From Acidobacteriaceae bacterium (GTDB taxonomy: Bacteria; Acidobacteriota; Terriglobia; Bryobacterales; Bryobacteraceae), in assembly GCA_019240475.1 (NCBI GenBank), contig JAFAYI010000037.1, forward strand, positions 1 through 64,000: a stretch of DNA of 64,000 nucleotides, given 5' to 3'. Shown here in pieces: positions 8,543 to 17,829 of the stretch. How positions within the stretch are numbered: the first letter of the stretch is position 1; every line of letters begins with the position of its first letter. The position numbers were made by a program, and so were the translations under genes. Below the pieces are notes generated by a model that had not been told where the DNA came from, made no database searches, and was given only the letters and a program-made list of their open reading frames with translations.

Positions 8543-11392
8543 TCATCCCTGGCGAACACTGTGCACGAGTTTGACGAAGGGTGGGCTGCCGTAGCCGTCC
8601 AGGCAGTATTGGTCCAACGCGAACAGCACGACCGATTCCATGCCCTGCGATTGCGCCAGATCGATTTCCTTCATCCACGCCGTCCACGCATCGCTAATTC
8701 CCACCAGATGGCTGCGCTGTGTGTTTGGAAATCCCTTCGCAGCGCTGACGCTCATTGAGTAACTACTCTGGTCAAGGTTGTAATCGCCGGTGAAGGTGAA
8801 GCTCTCGGTCTTCAGGCAATTCAGGTTCGTGGGCGTCCAATCAGTGGACGGGAAGTTGATAAGTTGATTGAAAGAAGTATCGTTCGTGTCGGTTGGGTAA
8901 AGCACCTCAAACCGGCACCCGGGAAACTCCGACTGGAGGGCTGTTCGAATAGCCGCCGTATAAGCGCCAATCAGGGTCGGCAGGAAGGCTGTCTCATTTG
9001 GATAATTGCTGGGGTCGACCTCGTTCGAAGTAATCACCTGCATAGCGACGCCGTACGTATTGAGGAACTGCTGTTGAGTGTAAGCGTCATAGAAGGGCAT
9101 GCCAATGTTTACGTTCGTGCCCGTACTCGCGTCCCAAACTTGTTTCTGGAAGTACCACCACTGCACTTCTCCCGATTGAAGATAGGGTGTCATCCCGGCG
9201 TTGCTTTGTATCGTTGCCATATCGAGATACACTTGGGTCCAGAAGGTCAGGCTAATGGGAGAAAAATTGGTCTGAATAGATGGAGTGTTGAGCACGACGG
9301 GCGTGTTATCCGGATAAACTTGCGCGATGCCGACGGTTGCCGAAGGATCGCCGTTCATCAATTCCGTGCTGAACGATGCCACCGCGTCGATGCCATAACC
9401 CTTCAACGCCGTGAAATAAGCCGTGTGCCAGTCGCGCGCGGCCCGATTGATTCTCGGGGCCGCCGTAAGGTCGGTTCGCCAGTAATCCGCTGCGCCGATC
9501 AACGTGCTATTCAGCGAATTAGTCGTGTCCAAATCATACGGCGCTCCGTCGATCCCGCCGCCCAAGGTAGTGGATGCCGAACCAAAGCTGTAGCCTTCGC
9601 TGATTGGGTCCAACTGGACGATTATGCCATTTCCGTCCCCTCCCATTGCTCGTGCGGTGAACGTTAGCTGATCGCCATTGGCGCTCGCCCAAATCAAATT
9701 GGTGCCGATGTTGATTAGCCCGGCAAGAGCCTCCGCGACTGTGGACGGTGTGTCGTCGAGTAGAACAAGATGCTTGATTTGCGTCGGGGTGTTCGGCGAG
9801 TCCGGCGAAGCAATGTCCAGGATCACGGTTGGGCTCCCCGTATAAATGAGAGCTGTGAGAGTCACGGTTAGCGAGGCATAGACGGTGCCCGTGCGTACCA
9901 ACTCATAAAACCAAAGGGCGCCCGTATAGTGGTTGACCCGTCCCTGAAAACCGAGCTTGTTGATAAGCCATGCGGTTCGTTCAGCCGGCAGTGATTGCGA
10001 ATGATAAGTGTCCCAGTCTGTTGCAAGCGAGAGTTGAGTTTGGGGCTCAAAATCCGGTAAGTCTGTGGACGGATAAGCTATTTCTAAGAAATCGAAGTAG
10101 AAGGAGTTGCCGGCGGGGCCGCCGTGCGTAAGCTGCACCGTATGTGTGCCGGCCGCATAACTGCCGAGAGGCGATCGTACTAGTACATCCTCTCCACTCA
10201 GCAGAAGACTAATCGGCGTCAGTGCTTGACCGTCAATAGAAACATTGACGGTAGCACCCGCAGCCAACAATCGAGTCCCTAAATAGAGTTCGTGTTCCGC
10301 CGTTTCCGTATACGTGATGGTGCAGGTATCGTTCGGCTCGCTCGTACTGTGGATCTTGCTCGCGGAGTAATTTCCCGTGCTCAGCGCCCATGCGCCGTTG
10401 TAAACCACGCTCGTGTCGGTGTCTTCAATCCGCCTGCTGCCAGGGCCGGCGACTGAATAAACACCATTTCCGGTGACGGTCCAGTTCGAAATGGCAACGT
10501 GGAATTCCGATTGTTCATAGGCGCCCGGCTGCATGTCCGCCATCCACGTCCAGCGGAGCTTTCGTACTCGATTAGTGGGAATCCGTGCAGATGTATTTGA
10601 ATCGGTCAGGTTAGCGAAATCGACAGTGATCTGATACGTGCTGGGGAATTGCCCGCCGTTGAACATAACGGCCGGCTCTTGCCAGCAAGTTGCGCCGTTC
10701 TGTGCAAATCCGTAGACCGTAATCCGGTTGCCGTTAGCTCCTCGCAATTCAGGATAGACGCCGCCCGATTTCCACGTGATCTGAATCGATACGCCATCGG
10801 AGAGCACGGTGGCTGAGAAATCCGGATTGCCGACTATCTCCGAATTCCCGTTGATCGCAGTGGCGACTCCCTGCGCGATGTCGGTCAGCGTGTCAGTCTC
10901 TTGAACAACGTAGTAGTGATGGTTCTCGAGCAGGGCCAATCCCACGCGATTGCCCACGCCTGGTGAAGCCGTCAGCACCATCGTCCCTGAAGCTGCAACG
11001 TAGTCTCCTGCAATCGGAGTCGCGCAGCTCGGCCACAAGTTAACATGGTGAAGAGTTTCGACGCCCGTGTCATCCGTTGCCCAAACACGCAAGTTATTCC
11101 AGTCGACTACAGGATCTAGATTCGACTCGATCGGGATACAGCTCGCACGGCTTTCCTGATAACTTAGAGTCAGGCCGCTCAGATCTCCATCGGGCAAATA
11201 GCGCAGTGCTGGATGCTCGAAGACGTTATCGCGGTTCCACTCCACGACGCACCAGTCGAACTGTTGACGCCACTTACCTGAAACCGTAAATCCCGATGCG
11301 CTTGCCTCCGACATTGCGGCAACGGCCGAGGGCGTCAAGAAGTAACATTGAAGGTCCCGGTCCGGAGTTAACTTGGAAATCTGCTCTGGCAT
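8543..11392 (-). CDS. Large phage fibre or receptor-binding protein with TIM-barrel-like C-terminus
   Basis: 949 aa, last gene of the cassette. The N-terminal part is beta-rich. Two copies of a module (about 140-235 and 500-600) share a helix with the pattern T-x-x-x-I/V-A-x-x-x-A-x-x-I-N followed by a G-N-x-I strand, a fold often seen in tail and sheath-like proteins. A CBM-like beta-sandwich lies at about 330-420 (TAEHELYLGTRLL... FYFDFLEIAYP). The last 350 residues, rich in Trp and Tyr (EVQWWYFQKQVW), alternate helices and strands like a glycosidase TIM barrel. The position downstream of the tail tip suggests host adsorption or glycan binding. No enzyme activity can be assigned. Confidence 0.75.
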   Translation of the reverse strand: MPEQISKLTPDRDLQCYFLTPSAVAAMSEASASGFTVSGKWRQQFDWCVVEWNRDNVFEHPALRYLPDGDLSGLTLSYQESRASCIPIESNLDPVVDWNNLRVWATDDTGVETLHHVNLWPSCATPIAGDYVAASGTMVLTASPGVGNRVGLALLENHHYYVVQETDTLTDIAQGVATAINGNSEIVGNPDFSATVLSDGVSIQITWKSGGVYPELRGANGNRITVYGFAQNGATCWQEPAVMFNGGQFPSTYQITVDFANLTDSNTSARIPTNRVRKLRWTWMADMQPGAYEQSEFHVAISNWTVTGNGVYSVAGPGSRRIEDTDTSVVYNGAWALSTGNYSASKIHSTSEPNDTCTITYTETAEHELYLGTRLLAAGATVNVSIDGQALTPISLLLSGEDVLVRSPLGSYAAGTHTVQLTHGGPAGNSFYFDFLEIAYPSTDLPDFEPQTQLSLATDWDTYHSQSLPAERTAWLINKLGFQGRVNHYTGALWFYELVRTGTVYASLTVTLTALIYTGSPTVILDIASPDSPNTPTQIKHLVLLDDTPSTVAEALAGLINIGTNLIWASANGDQLTFTARAMGGDGNGIIVQLDPISEGYSFGSASTTLGGGIDGAPYDLDTTNSLNSTLIGAADYWRTDLTAAPRINRAARDWHTAYFTALKGYGIDAVASFSTELMNGDPSATVGIAQVYPDNTPVVLNTPSIQTNFSPISLTFWTQVYLDMATIQSNAGMTPYLQSGEVQWWYFQKQVWDASTGTNVNIGMPFYDAYTQQQFLNTYGVAMQVITSNEVDPSNYPNETAFLPTLIGAYTAAIRTALQSEFPGCRFEVLYPTDTNDTSFNQLINFPSTDWTPTNLNCLKTESFTFTGDYNLDQSSYSMSVSAAKGFPNTQRSHLVGISDAWTAWMKEIDLAQSQGMESVVLFALDQYCLDGYGSPPFVKLVHSVRQG

Positions 11393-11396
11393 ACAT

Positions 11397-14300
11397 CTAT
11401 AACCGGATCGTGACTGCCAGATCGCGTCCCGGGCTTATCTGCCCCGTGTATCCCGATACGACCTGTAGCGTGATGTTTACAGTCAGGCTAGCCGTCTCCT
11501 GTAATGCCGGCAGCGTCACGCCATCTAGAACGTTCGACGTCGTCTGGCCGCTCGGAATCGATATGTTGCAGTACTCGATCCCGTTCTGCAAGATGTCAAC
11601 GCTGATCGTGTAACCGGTTGCGGCCTGGTTGACAACCGCCCGAACATCCCGCACCGCATGCGATGCTTCGATCATAAGCGGCGGCGATGCGTTCTGTTGT
11701 GTAGCGAGATATCCGCTGATCTGCATCGACAACTGCCCGCCCGAAAGAGTTCGCAGACCTCCGTCCGGCTGCAGAGTGTAGCATGTCTGCTGCGCCTGGC
11801 TATTGCCGAAGGAGTTCGTGACATAGAACTCGGCCGCGCAGATTCGGACATCCGGCAAACTGAGGGTGTGCAAATAGTTCAACGACGCGCGGTTTTCAAA
11901 GAAGTCGGCTGCAAAAGGCGCCACGGTCGACGTTGCATTCAGATGCAAAACCAGATCGCCGGCATTATGAGTGGTGGCCGTCGACCCCAAAGCCGCTCTT
12001 ACAACCGAGTATGTGTTCGCTGCTGTATTTGCCGAAAGAACCGTCATCAGCTCGGAACCCACTTGAATGATTTGGCCCACGCTCGGCGTCGCGACAGCGA
12101 CAAGTGAAAGAGTCGTGGTGCTGATATCGACCGCAGCCGCAAGCGAGTAACCGCTGGGCGTGTTCAATTCGTTCCAGGAGAACAGTTGTAGCGTCCCGCT
12201 GGAAACCGAACTGGTGTTCGAAAGACTTTCGAACCCAATCTGTGACAAGGCGAGTTCTCCCCCGCCAGGCGCTGAGAGCGTAAACTCCGGAGTTCCCGGC
12301 AAGCCGGCGTCTGAAACTTGTCCGCCCAGGGTCCAGCGTGTAAGAGGGCACAGGTCCGGCGTCCCCTCCTGATTATTGACGTTTGCCCCGCGTCCCGAAA
12401 TCTCAACTACGCTGCCGCTTTGGTACGCGATCTGGAATTGCGCAGGGCTCGTTGCCGATAGGGCTGCAAATCTCCAGGACGGCTCAGCAATCACAAACGT
12501 GCTGGTCGCATCCGGGATCACTGACCAGGCGGGCGTCACGGTCAGCGTCGTTTCGTTGTTTGACGAAATCGTTCGTTCCTGGCCTTGCCCCGTGCCTTCA
12601 ATGATCCGCGCCACCATGCCGTTGTAGGCCGATACGGTCGCGCCCATATCGCTCCACCCGATCGTTGTCGAAGACATTATTGTCGCCGGATAAGGGCCTG
12701 CGTATTCGAATCGATAGTAAAAGTTTGCGTGATCGAAGTTAGCGTCCGGCGGTCCAATCGGCTGGGGCGGAATGCCTGTGTCCATATAGCTTGCGGCGAG
12801 TGGCTGGTTGCTCGCTATCCGATACAGCAACTGCGGCGATGCGCCGCGATAGACGTTGAACGCCGCCGCGGTAACCGGGAAACTCAGTCCGCTAATAACA
12901 ACGGAATTCATAGTGCTTGCCGTGGGAACTGTTGCCGGTACGGTAAACGACAAAGCACCTTCGTTCCCCGCGCTGTCAACGGCAGTAACCGCATAATACA
13001 GGGCGCTTCCGCCGGCAATGCTCCCGCTACCCGTAACATAACCGGGCGAAAGACTCAGCAGGGGTAAGTTCGGCGAATTTACAGCGGGCGCCGCCGGTTG
13101 AGAAAAACCGACGGTTAAAGTATCTATGGCCGTGCCATCGCTTTGCGTCTGAATCTGCTCCGCTACCTGAAAATCAAAAAATTCGAAATTGCCATTTGTA
13201 TCGTCGTGGACTACGAGACCGATCAATGGTCGCGGCGTCTGAATCTGGACCCCAGGCTGCCGTCCCGCGCCCCCCAGGACGGCTGGATTATCGCTGTACC
13301 AATCGTCATCGTGAATTTGAGCCGTTATCGTAACCAACTCATAATTCATCGACGGAGAAAGTTTGACGACCCGAAAGGGAACGCGAATAAATCCTTCTTT
13401 CAAATACGTCAACGCGATGATATCGCCCGGACGCACCTTCAAAGCTCTAAAGCTGGTTTGGAATTCAACAAACATATTGCCGTCTGTTGACTTATCCAAT
13501 TGTCTTAGCAGGACCCTGGTGGCTTGGCTGAAGTTCGCAATTCCGAGTGCAGTCGATTGGCTGCTGATTTCATAGCCGATGAGCGCCGAATCGTCTGCAT
13601 CTACCAGCGACAGGCTATCCTGCTGGTACTCATTCGATTCATCCTGAAACTCGACGCTCAATCTATTCGAAGTCTCGGCGATGCTCCGCGATATCAGCCG
13701 CACCGTCGACGATCCGTTCGGATTTCGCGCGATACCCGAAAACGGGCCGGACCCATCGCTGAATTCGTACGCTGGCCACCCCCCATTCAGGGGCTCCGTA
13801 CTGTTTCCGCCATCCGGCAATTCGGGCTGTTGAGCTCCGATCGTCGTCTCGGGGAGTAACTCCATCAGACCGGTCGTTCCATACCGGAGCATGAGGCTGG
13901 AGGCCACTCGGATGCCACGTACAATCGTCGCCGCGCTCTGGCGCTTGGTGATAACTGCGTTGCATTCATACCGCTGAACCTGTATCGGGTTGCCGTTCAA
14001 GTCGGTAGTGCTGATGAGCGCGCCACAAAAAGCTGCGGCAGATGCAAACAACGGTAAGTTCAGGTCCGAAGTAGACCATCCGCACCGGCGAAGAATATCC
14101 AGGATCACCCATGCCGGATTGTTTGTATAGCTCGTCTGCTGGAAAGATCCGTCCGGATTGTATTGGTCGATCTGCATTCCTTGCAGGAGTATCTCGACAT
14201 TCGGCAGTGATCGGCCGCTGCTGATCCTATTCGGCACGACGATCGAGAGAACCGACATGCTCCCGTAGGGGTCGCCCAGTGGATTGCCGTTCGCATCTGT

Positions 14301-15338
14301 AAAATCCAGGTTAAAATTGCCGTTCCGCGTTCCCGCAGTCACTACGTTGTACCAGCCCGTGGTGGTCATGTTTTGACCTTGGACGGCTTGTGGTATCTCT
14401 ACGTCATTAACAACTACCTTCATCACGCCCTGTATCGTTCCCATGCCTACCAGGGCTTCCATGTGAGTGAGATTTCCGTCGTTTCGTGCAAAGATTACTA
14501 GAGCTTTGATCCATCCGGTCCCGTATACGATCGGCACCGCATCGTTGTATTTTGCAGCGTCGTCCAATATCGGAGAAAGATGAGAGGTCGTCGCGCCCGA
14601 CGTGCGGACCATGATCGCCGACGGAACAAATTCGAAGCCGCCAAAGCGCTGCGTCACGCTGCCTGATGCATCGGAAGAGAACATTCCGCGCTGCTGGCAT
14701 TGAGTTCGCGACTTATCGCAAGTCGTGAATGCTTGTCCTCCGTTCAAGCTTCCAACTCCGCCGGCGACGTCGGCGGAATATCCGCACCGATAGTACTGCG
14801 AGTACTTACCAATGGCGCCCCCGTTAGCCGCTTCCGTTCTCTGTGCGAGCGTCGACGGGAAATTCCACGGGCATGATCGTTGGATACGGACTTCCGGCAG
14901 CGGTATTCGTTGCAGTGATAGCTTGTTCGTAAAACTGAGAGTGAGCGAGTCCTCGGCTATCTCGTCGGGGTCGCCCGCGATGCCCCGGAACAAAACGGTG
15001 CTTTCGGTAGTAATCTGCAGTGTCTGCAAATCCGCAAACGCAAAGTATACGGTCAGTTGAGTCCCTTTGAATCCGATGGCGGAATTGATCTCCGAAAGGG
15101 CGGAATCGGCGTTTGCTAGCACCATCGAAAGCTGCGAGATCCCGTCCATCGCATCGTCTGCGGACAATTGCAGATCAAACAGGTTATGCTTGAGAACTCT
15201 CGCCGAGTACACTTGCTGATTGAATGTAATCGAGTGGGTACTCCAATACTCAACGTCGCCCGAGGGGAGAACACATTCGAAAAATAATAGCGGCGTGTCG
15301 GCTTCGGCAAGCTGCTTGACCTGGTTGATCGTACTCAT
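11397..15338 (-). CDS. Fused tail-tip protein (L-like hub plus J-like host-specificity region)
   Basis: 1313 aa. The N-terminal about 240 residues resemble lambda gpL/DUF2163-type hub proteins (LLFFECVLPSGDVEYWSTHS) and contain four cysteines at 156, 185, 207 and 214, suggesting an iron-sulfur site. The central part (about 270-690) is J/phage-tail-3-like (IVVPNRISSGRSLPNVEILLQG; RPGDIIALTYLKEGFIRVPFRVV). An Fn3-like module lies at about 770-860 (YYAVTAVDSAGNEGALS... FNVYRGASPQ), and the C-terminus is beta-rich. In lambda these functions are separate proteins; here they are one chain. It is transcribed 9 bases after the M-like gene and 4 bases before the fibre gene. Confidence 0.85.
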   Translation of the reverse strand: MSTINQVKQLAEADTPLLFFECVLPSGDVEYWSTHSITFNQQVYSARVLKHNLFDLQLSADDAMDGISQLSMVLANADSALSEINSAIGFKGTQLTVYFAFADLQTLQITTESTVLFRGIAGDPDEIAEDSLTLSFTNKLSLQRIPLPEVRIQRSCPWNFPSTLAQRTEAANGGAIGKYSQYYRCGYSADVAGGVGSLNGGQAFTTCDKSRTQCQQRGMFSSDASGSVTQRFGGFEFVPSAIMVRTSGATTSHLSPILDDAAKYNDAVPIVYGTGWIKALVIFARNDGNLTHMEALVGMGTIQGVMKVVVNDVEIPQAVQGQNMTTTGWYNVVTAGTRNGNFNLDFTDANGNPLGDPYGSMSVLSIVVPNRISSGRSLPNVEILLQGMQIDQYNPDGSFQQTSYTNNPAWVILDILRRCGWSTSDLNLPLFASAAAFCGALISTTDLNGNPIQVQRYECNAVITKRQSAATIVRGIRVASSLMLRYGTTGLMELLPETTIGAQQPELPDGGNSTEPLNGGWPAYEFSDGSGPFSGIARNPNGSSTVRLISRSIAETSNRLSVEFQDESNEYQQDSLSLVDADDSALIGYEISSQSTALGIANFSQATRVLLRQLDKSTDGNMFVEFQTSFRALKVRPGDIIALTYLKEGFIRVPFRVVKLSPSMNYELVTITAQIHDDDWYSDNPAVLGGAGRQPGVQIQTPRPLIGLVVHDDTNGNFEFFDFQVAEQIQTQSDGTAIDTLTVGFSQPAAPAVNSPNLPLLSLSPGYVTGSGSIAGGSALYYAVTAVDSAGNEGALSFTVPATVPTASTMNSVVISGLSFPVTAAAFNVYRGASPQLLYRIASNQPLAASYMDTGIPPQPIGPPDANFDHANFYYRFEYAGPYPATIMSSTTIGWSDMGATVSAYNGMVARIIEGTGQGQERTISSNNETTLTVTPAWSVIPDATSTFVIAEPSWRFAALSATSPAQFQIAYQSGSVVEISGRGANVNNQEGTPDLCPLTRWTLGGQVSDAGLPGTPEFTLSAPGGGELALSQIGFESLSNTSSVSSGTLQLFSWNELNTPSGYSLAAAVDISTTTLSLVAVATPSVGQIIQVGSELMTVLSANTAANTYSVVRAALGSTATTHNAGDLVLHLNATSTVAPFAADFFENRASLNYLHTLSLPDVRICAAEFYVTNSFGNSQAQQTCYTLQPDGGLRTLSGGQLSMQISGYLATQQNASPPLMIEASHAVRDVRAVVNQAATGYTISVDILQNGIEYCNISIPSGQTTSNVLDGVTLPALQETASLTVNITLQVVSGYTGQISPGRDLAVTIRL

Positions 15339-15347
15339 CTCTTGTCC

Positions 15348-16145
15348 TTAAAGCGAGGTCTCGATGCTAAATGCTGTGGAAGATAAGTCTGGGGCCATAG
15401 CCGTAATGCTCAGTTGGTCCACTCCCCAGTGAGCGCTTGGATAGACTCCGCCGGTCTCTTGAGTGGGTCTATATCGGGACGGTATTACTTGCGCCTCTAG
15501 CTGTGGGCCGTAAAGCTGCACCTGCTGTCCCGGTTCGAGTACTAAGCCCACGGTGAGACCAATACCGGTGTCGATAAGTTTTCCAGTCGCGACCAGTCGC
15601 GTCCAATTGGAGCCCAACGGCAGACTTGTGTTCTGTTGGGCAACAGAGCCCTGAAGAGTCGCCGTGAGCGCCGATTGACCAGTGCTCGCCGCATATACAG
15701 AAAAGCAATATTGGTATCCGGAAGGGACCTGCAGAGTCTGGTTGATGCCTTCGTTTACTTGCCCTGTGTTGGTGAGAGTCACCGCGGCGTTCCCGCCGTT
15801 CGGATCTAAAGCGCCGGTGGTAAGCTGAACGTTGCTGCCCCTAACCCACGGCGCCGCACTCATATCGGAGCTCGAGACGAGCATGTTATCGGTGGGATCT
15901 ATAAACGTGAACGCGTGAAACGGCCCTGCGCATGCATTGAAATGAGCCTGTAGCGCCTCCACATCCGCGTCTGTCAGTTCCATATATGCCAGTTCCCAAA
16001 TCAATCTCGCGCCATTCGGATCGGAAAAGGAGATCATGCTTCCGTCCGGCAGCACATTCTTGACCGTTCGGGCGAGTCGCAGTTTTCGAATTGGATACTG
16101 CGCGGTCGCTCCGCTTGCTAATTGAGGATAGAAGAGACTAGCCAT
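15348..16145 (-). CDS. M-like minor tail protein with extra carbohydrate-binding-like domain
   Basis: 265 aa. Residues 1-95 are paralogous to the neighbouring 119-aa protein: both have the pattern L-x-x-x-x-[DE]-[IV]-x-x-L-x-x-[FH]F followed by F-[ST]-F-x-DP. The remainder (about 98-240) is a beta-sandwich typical of phage adhesins, ending in LEAQVIPSRYRPTQETGG, similar to the S-Y-I-P-T endings of phage decoration and fibre modules. It lies between the tape-measure slot and the tail tip, the place of gpM in lambda. Its start overlaps the upstream gene by 8 bases, which suggests translational coupling. Confidence 0.7.
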   Translation of the reverse strand: MASLFYPQLASGATAQYPIRKLRLARTVKNVLPDGSMISFSDPNGARLIWELAYMELTDADVEALQAHFNACAGPFHAFTFIDPTDNMLVSSSDMSAAPWVRGSNVQLTTGALDPNGGNAAVTLTNTGQVNEGINQTLQVPSGYQYCFSVYAASTGQSALTATLQGSVAQQNTSLPLGSNWTRLVATGKLIDTGIGLTVGLVLEPGQQVQLYGPQLEAQVIPSRYRPTQETGGVYPSAHWGVDQLSITAMAPDLSSTAFSIETSL

Positions 16146-16497
16146 TTGTTTCGATAACCCAGAAGGAAGTGGAACTTACATCGACGCCAACATACTCACT
16201 TAAGAAGCCGGGCGCGGCGAATACACAGTTGGGTACCGCCGTGCCGCTAAAGGGATCTGGAAAGGAGAACGGCGAATAATCTCCGCTTTGAGCGATAAAG
16301 AAATCCTCTAATTGTTGAATTTCGTTCTCATTCAACAGATCCAGGCGAATCTGCCATTGCCGCAACACCCGCGGTTGTGTTAGATACCGCTGATCTGATG
16401 CATCCAGAAATCGGATGACCTGGGCGCCTTGGCCGCTCGATATTAGGGCGGGATATTGCACCACGGCGCCAGTACTCATAACTGGAAAGGTTGCCAC
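16138..16497 (-). CDS. M-like minor tail protein (distal tail)
   Basis: 119 aa. It sits at the lambda gpM position, directly after the tape-measure candidate. The conserved core runs from about residue 15 to 90 and contains IRLDLLNENEIQQLEDFF and FSFPDPFSG. The longer downstream gene is a paralogue with an added domain, so the pair probably arose by tandem duplication. It likely forms part of the ring joining tube and tail tip. Confidence 0.65.
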   Translation of the reverse strand: MATFPVMSTGAVVQYPALISSGQGAQVIRFLDASDQRYLTQPRVLRQWQIRLDLLNENEIQQLEDFFIAQSGDYSPFSFPDPFSGTAVPNCVFAAPGFLSEYVGVDVSSTSFWVIETNG

Positions 16498-17121
16498 TTA
16501 TATCTCCGCGATTACGTCGCCCAACGAATTGGAATTCAGAAGCGCCGTCTTCACGGCCTGGGCGATCTGAGTACTTTGATATTGAAATGTTTGCGCGCCG
16601 GCGTTTGAGCTACTCGGCTGCGGCGTAGGACTGCTCGCATAGAGACTGCCGCCTGCCTTGGTGGCGCTTGAACCTACGTAGATCGTCTGAGTTTGGGATT
16701 CCGGAAGCTGGAACTGTACCAGCGGAGGAGGCGTGCTCTTACCCCCGCCGCCGAATAGGCTGGCGATTCCTGCAATGATGCCGCCCAGCCCGGCTATGCT
16801 GCCCAGCCCATTGAAAGTGCTAGCGGCGCCTCCGGAAGCGGTTTGGGTAAGAAGCTTCGTCCATTGGCTCCCCGATTGCGCGGTGCTTGTTCGGGTGTTG
16901 GAAGGCGCGCCGAAGTTAATTCCTGTCGCAACCGTTTTCGCGCTGAAAGACGACGCTCTTAGATCCCCAGTGTTCGGGGGATTGGCGCTCTTCTCCGAAC
17001 CAGCTTGCGTTTGCGTCACGGTACTGCTAGGAGTTAACAGCTTACCCATGCTTTGGCCGTCCACCTTCACACTTCCAAGCTGGTTCAAGAGGCCCGATAG
17101 ATTGTTCTTACGATTCGCCAC
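16498..17121 (-). CDS. Putative very short tape-measure protein
   Basis: 207 aa, low complexity and rich in Ser, Gly, Thr and Ala. A glycine-rich hydrophobic stretch at about 95-128 (GLGSIAGLGGIIAGIASLFG) resembles the membrane-interacting segments of tape-measure proteins. It occupies the exact tape-measure position, after the G/GT frameshift pair and before the M-like protein, and its start overlaps the GT extension by 14 bases. Tape-measure proteins are normally 600-2000 residues, so this one would specify a very short tail. Alternatively it is a different minor tail protein and the tape measure has been lost. Confidence 0.5.
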   Translation of the reverse strand: MANRKNNLSGLLNQLGSVKVDGQSMGKLLTPSSTVTQTQAGSEKSANPPNTGDLRASSFSAKTVATGINFGAPSNTRTSTAQSGSQWTKLLTQTASGGAASTFNGLGSIAGLGGIIAGIASLFGGGGKSTPPPLVQFQLPESQTQTIYVGSSATKAGGSLYASSPTPQPSSSNAGAQTFQYQSTQIAQAVKTALLNSNSLGDVIAEI

Positions 17122-17440
17122 GTTGGTTCTCCAATTGCCACATCCGTTCCAGCAGCATCACGGCGTCTGCCGCCTTTGCATCCATATGCCAAAGACCTCC
17201 GCCTCCACATTCCTTCCAATATCGAAACTGTTCAAGGTAATGCAGGCTCAGCCCGGTAATCACAGATTTCGGACAGCTAGTGGCATACACTCCACCTCTT
17301 GCCCAGACCGCCCTGGGACGTTCCGGTCTCTGCACATCCGACCAGGCGCAATTTCTGGCCTTCACTAAGCCGCTCGCTCGACAGCTATCGCATCTCCACG
17401 CGGCCGGTGAAGAGAACTGGAAATGGAATGCGATTAGAAG
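17108..17440 (-). CDS. Tail assembly chaperone, -1 frameshift extension (GT-like part)
   Basis: This frame is read only after a -1 shift at the slippery site 17440-17446 in the preceding gene. It is open without a stop from there to TAA at 17108 and adds 110 residues, giving a fusion of about 240 aa. The first part contains a possible zinc-binding C-x2-C pair (WRCDSC). There is an internal GTG at 17365, but no Shine-Dalgarno sequence supports independent starting. In lambda and most siphophages the G-GT fusion recruits tail tube subunits to the tape measure. Confidence 0.75.
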   Translation of the reverse strand, partial: LLIAFHFQFSSPAAWRCDSCRASGLVKARNCAWSDVQRPERPRAVWARGGVYATSCPKSVITGLSLHYLEQFRYWKECGGGGLWHMDAKAADAVMLLERMWQLENQRGES

Positions 17441-17829
17441 TTTTTTCTTTCGTCGTCCGAAAGGGTTAGCTCGGCTTGTACTACTTCGCTAACTTCATTG
17501 CTCAATATCTCCGGTCCCTTCTCGATCAGTAGAGCCGGTGTGCCATCCTGGCCATCGATTCTGAAACCCTCCAGTTCTCTAAGCCCCCATTCCATGTACA
17601 GCTTCTTCGCCAATAAGTCCGAAAGCGCCGCCTCCAGATGATCGGCTGGCTCCCCCGACTTGAGGAATTCGTAACGCAGCGCCAGTTCGCGAACCTGTCT
17701 GGTTAGCTCTATACGCTCGCCGAGACTCATGCGCTTGATCGCGAAACGAACCCCGGGAACAGTGCGGCTCTCGTGCCATGTCACGCTCGTGTAATTCGGT
17801 GTTCTAAGCAAACGCGATATAAAGTTCAT
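17434..17829 (-). CDS. Tail assembly chaperone (G-like, zero frame)
   Basis: 131 aa, mostly helical (SLGERIELTRQVRELALRYEFL), at the lambda gpG position. Its start overlaps the tail tube gene by 26 bases. The last codons are GAA AGA AAA AAC TTC TAA, which place a canonical A AAA AAC heptamer in the correct register two codons before the stop. Most ribosomes would stop here; a fraction would shift to make the longer GT form. The stop so close after the heptamer is typical of this gene pair. Confidence 0.8.
   Translation of the reverse strand: MNFISRLLRTPNYTSVTWHESRTVPGVRFAIKRMSLGERIELTRQVRELALRYEFLKSGEPADHLEAALSDLLAKKLYMEWGLRELEGFRIDGQDGTPALLIEKGPEILSNEVSEVVQAELTLSDDERKNF
17440..17446 (-). 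promoter_or_regulatory. Programmed -1 ribosomal frameshift site
   Basis: On the minus strand the heptamer A AAA AAC (17446 down to 17440) is in the X XXY YYZ register of the 131-aa frame. Shifting back one base opens the GT-like frame for 110 more residues. This is one of the most efficient bacterial slippery sequences, and its location in the gene before the tape-measure slot matches the well-known G/GT arrangement of tailed phages. Confidence 0.8.
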
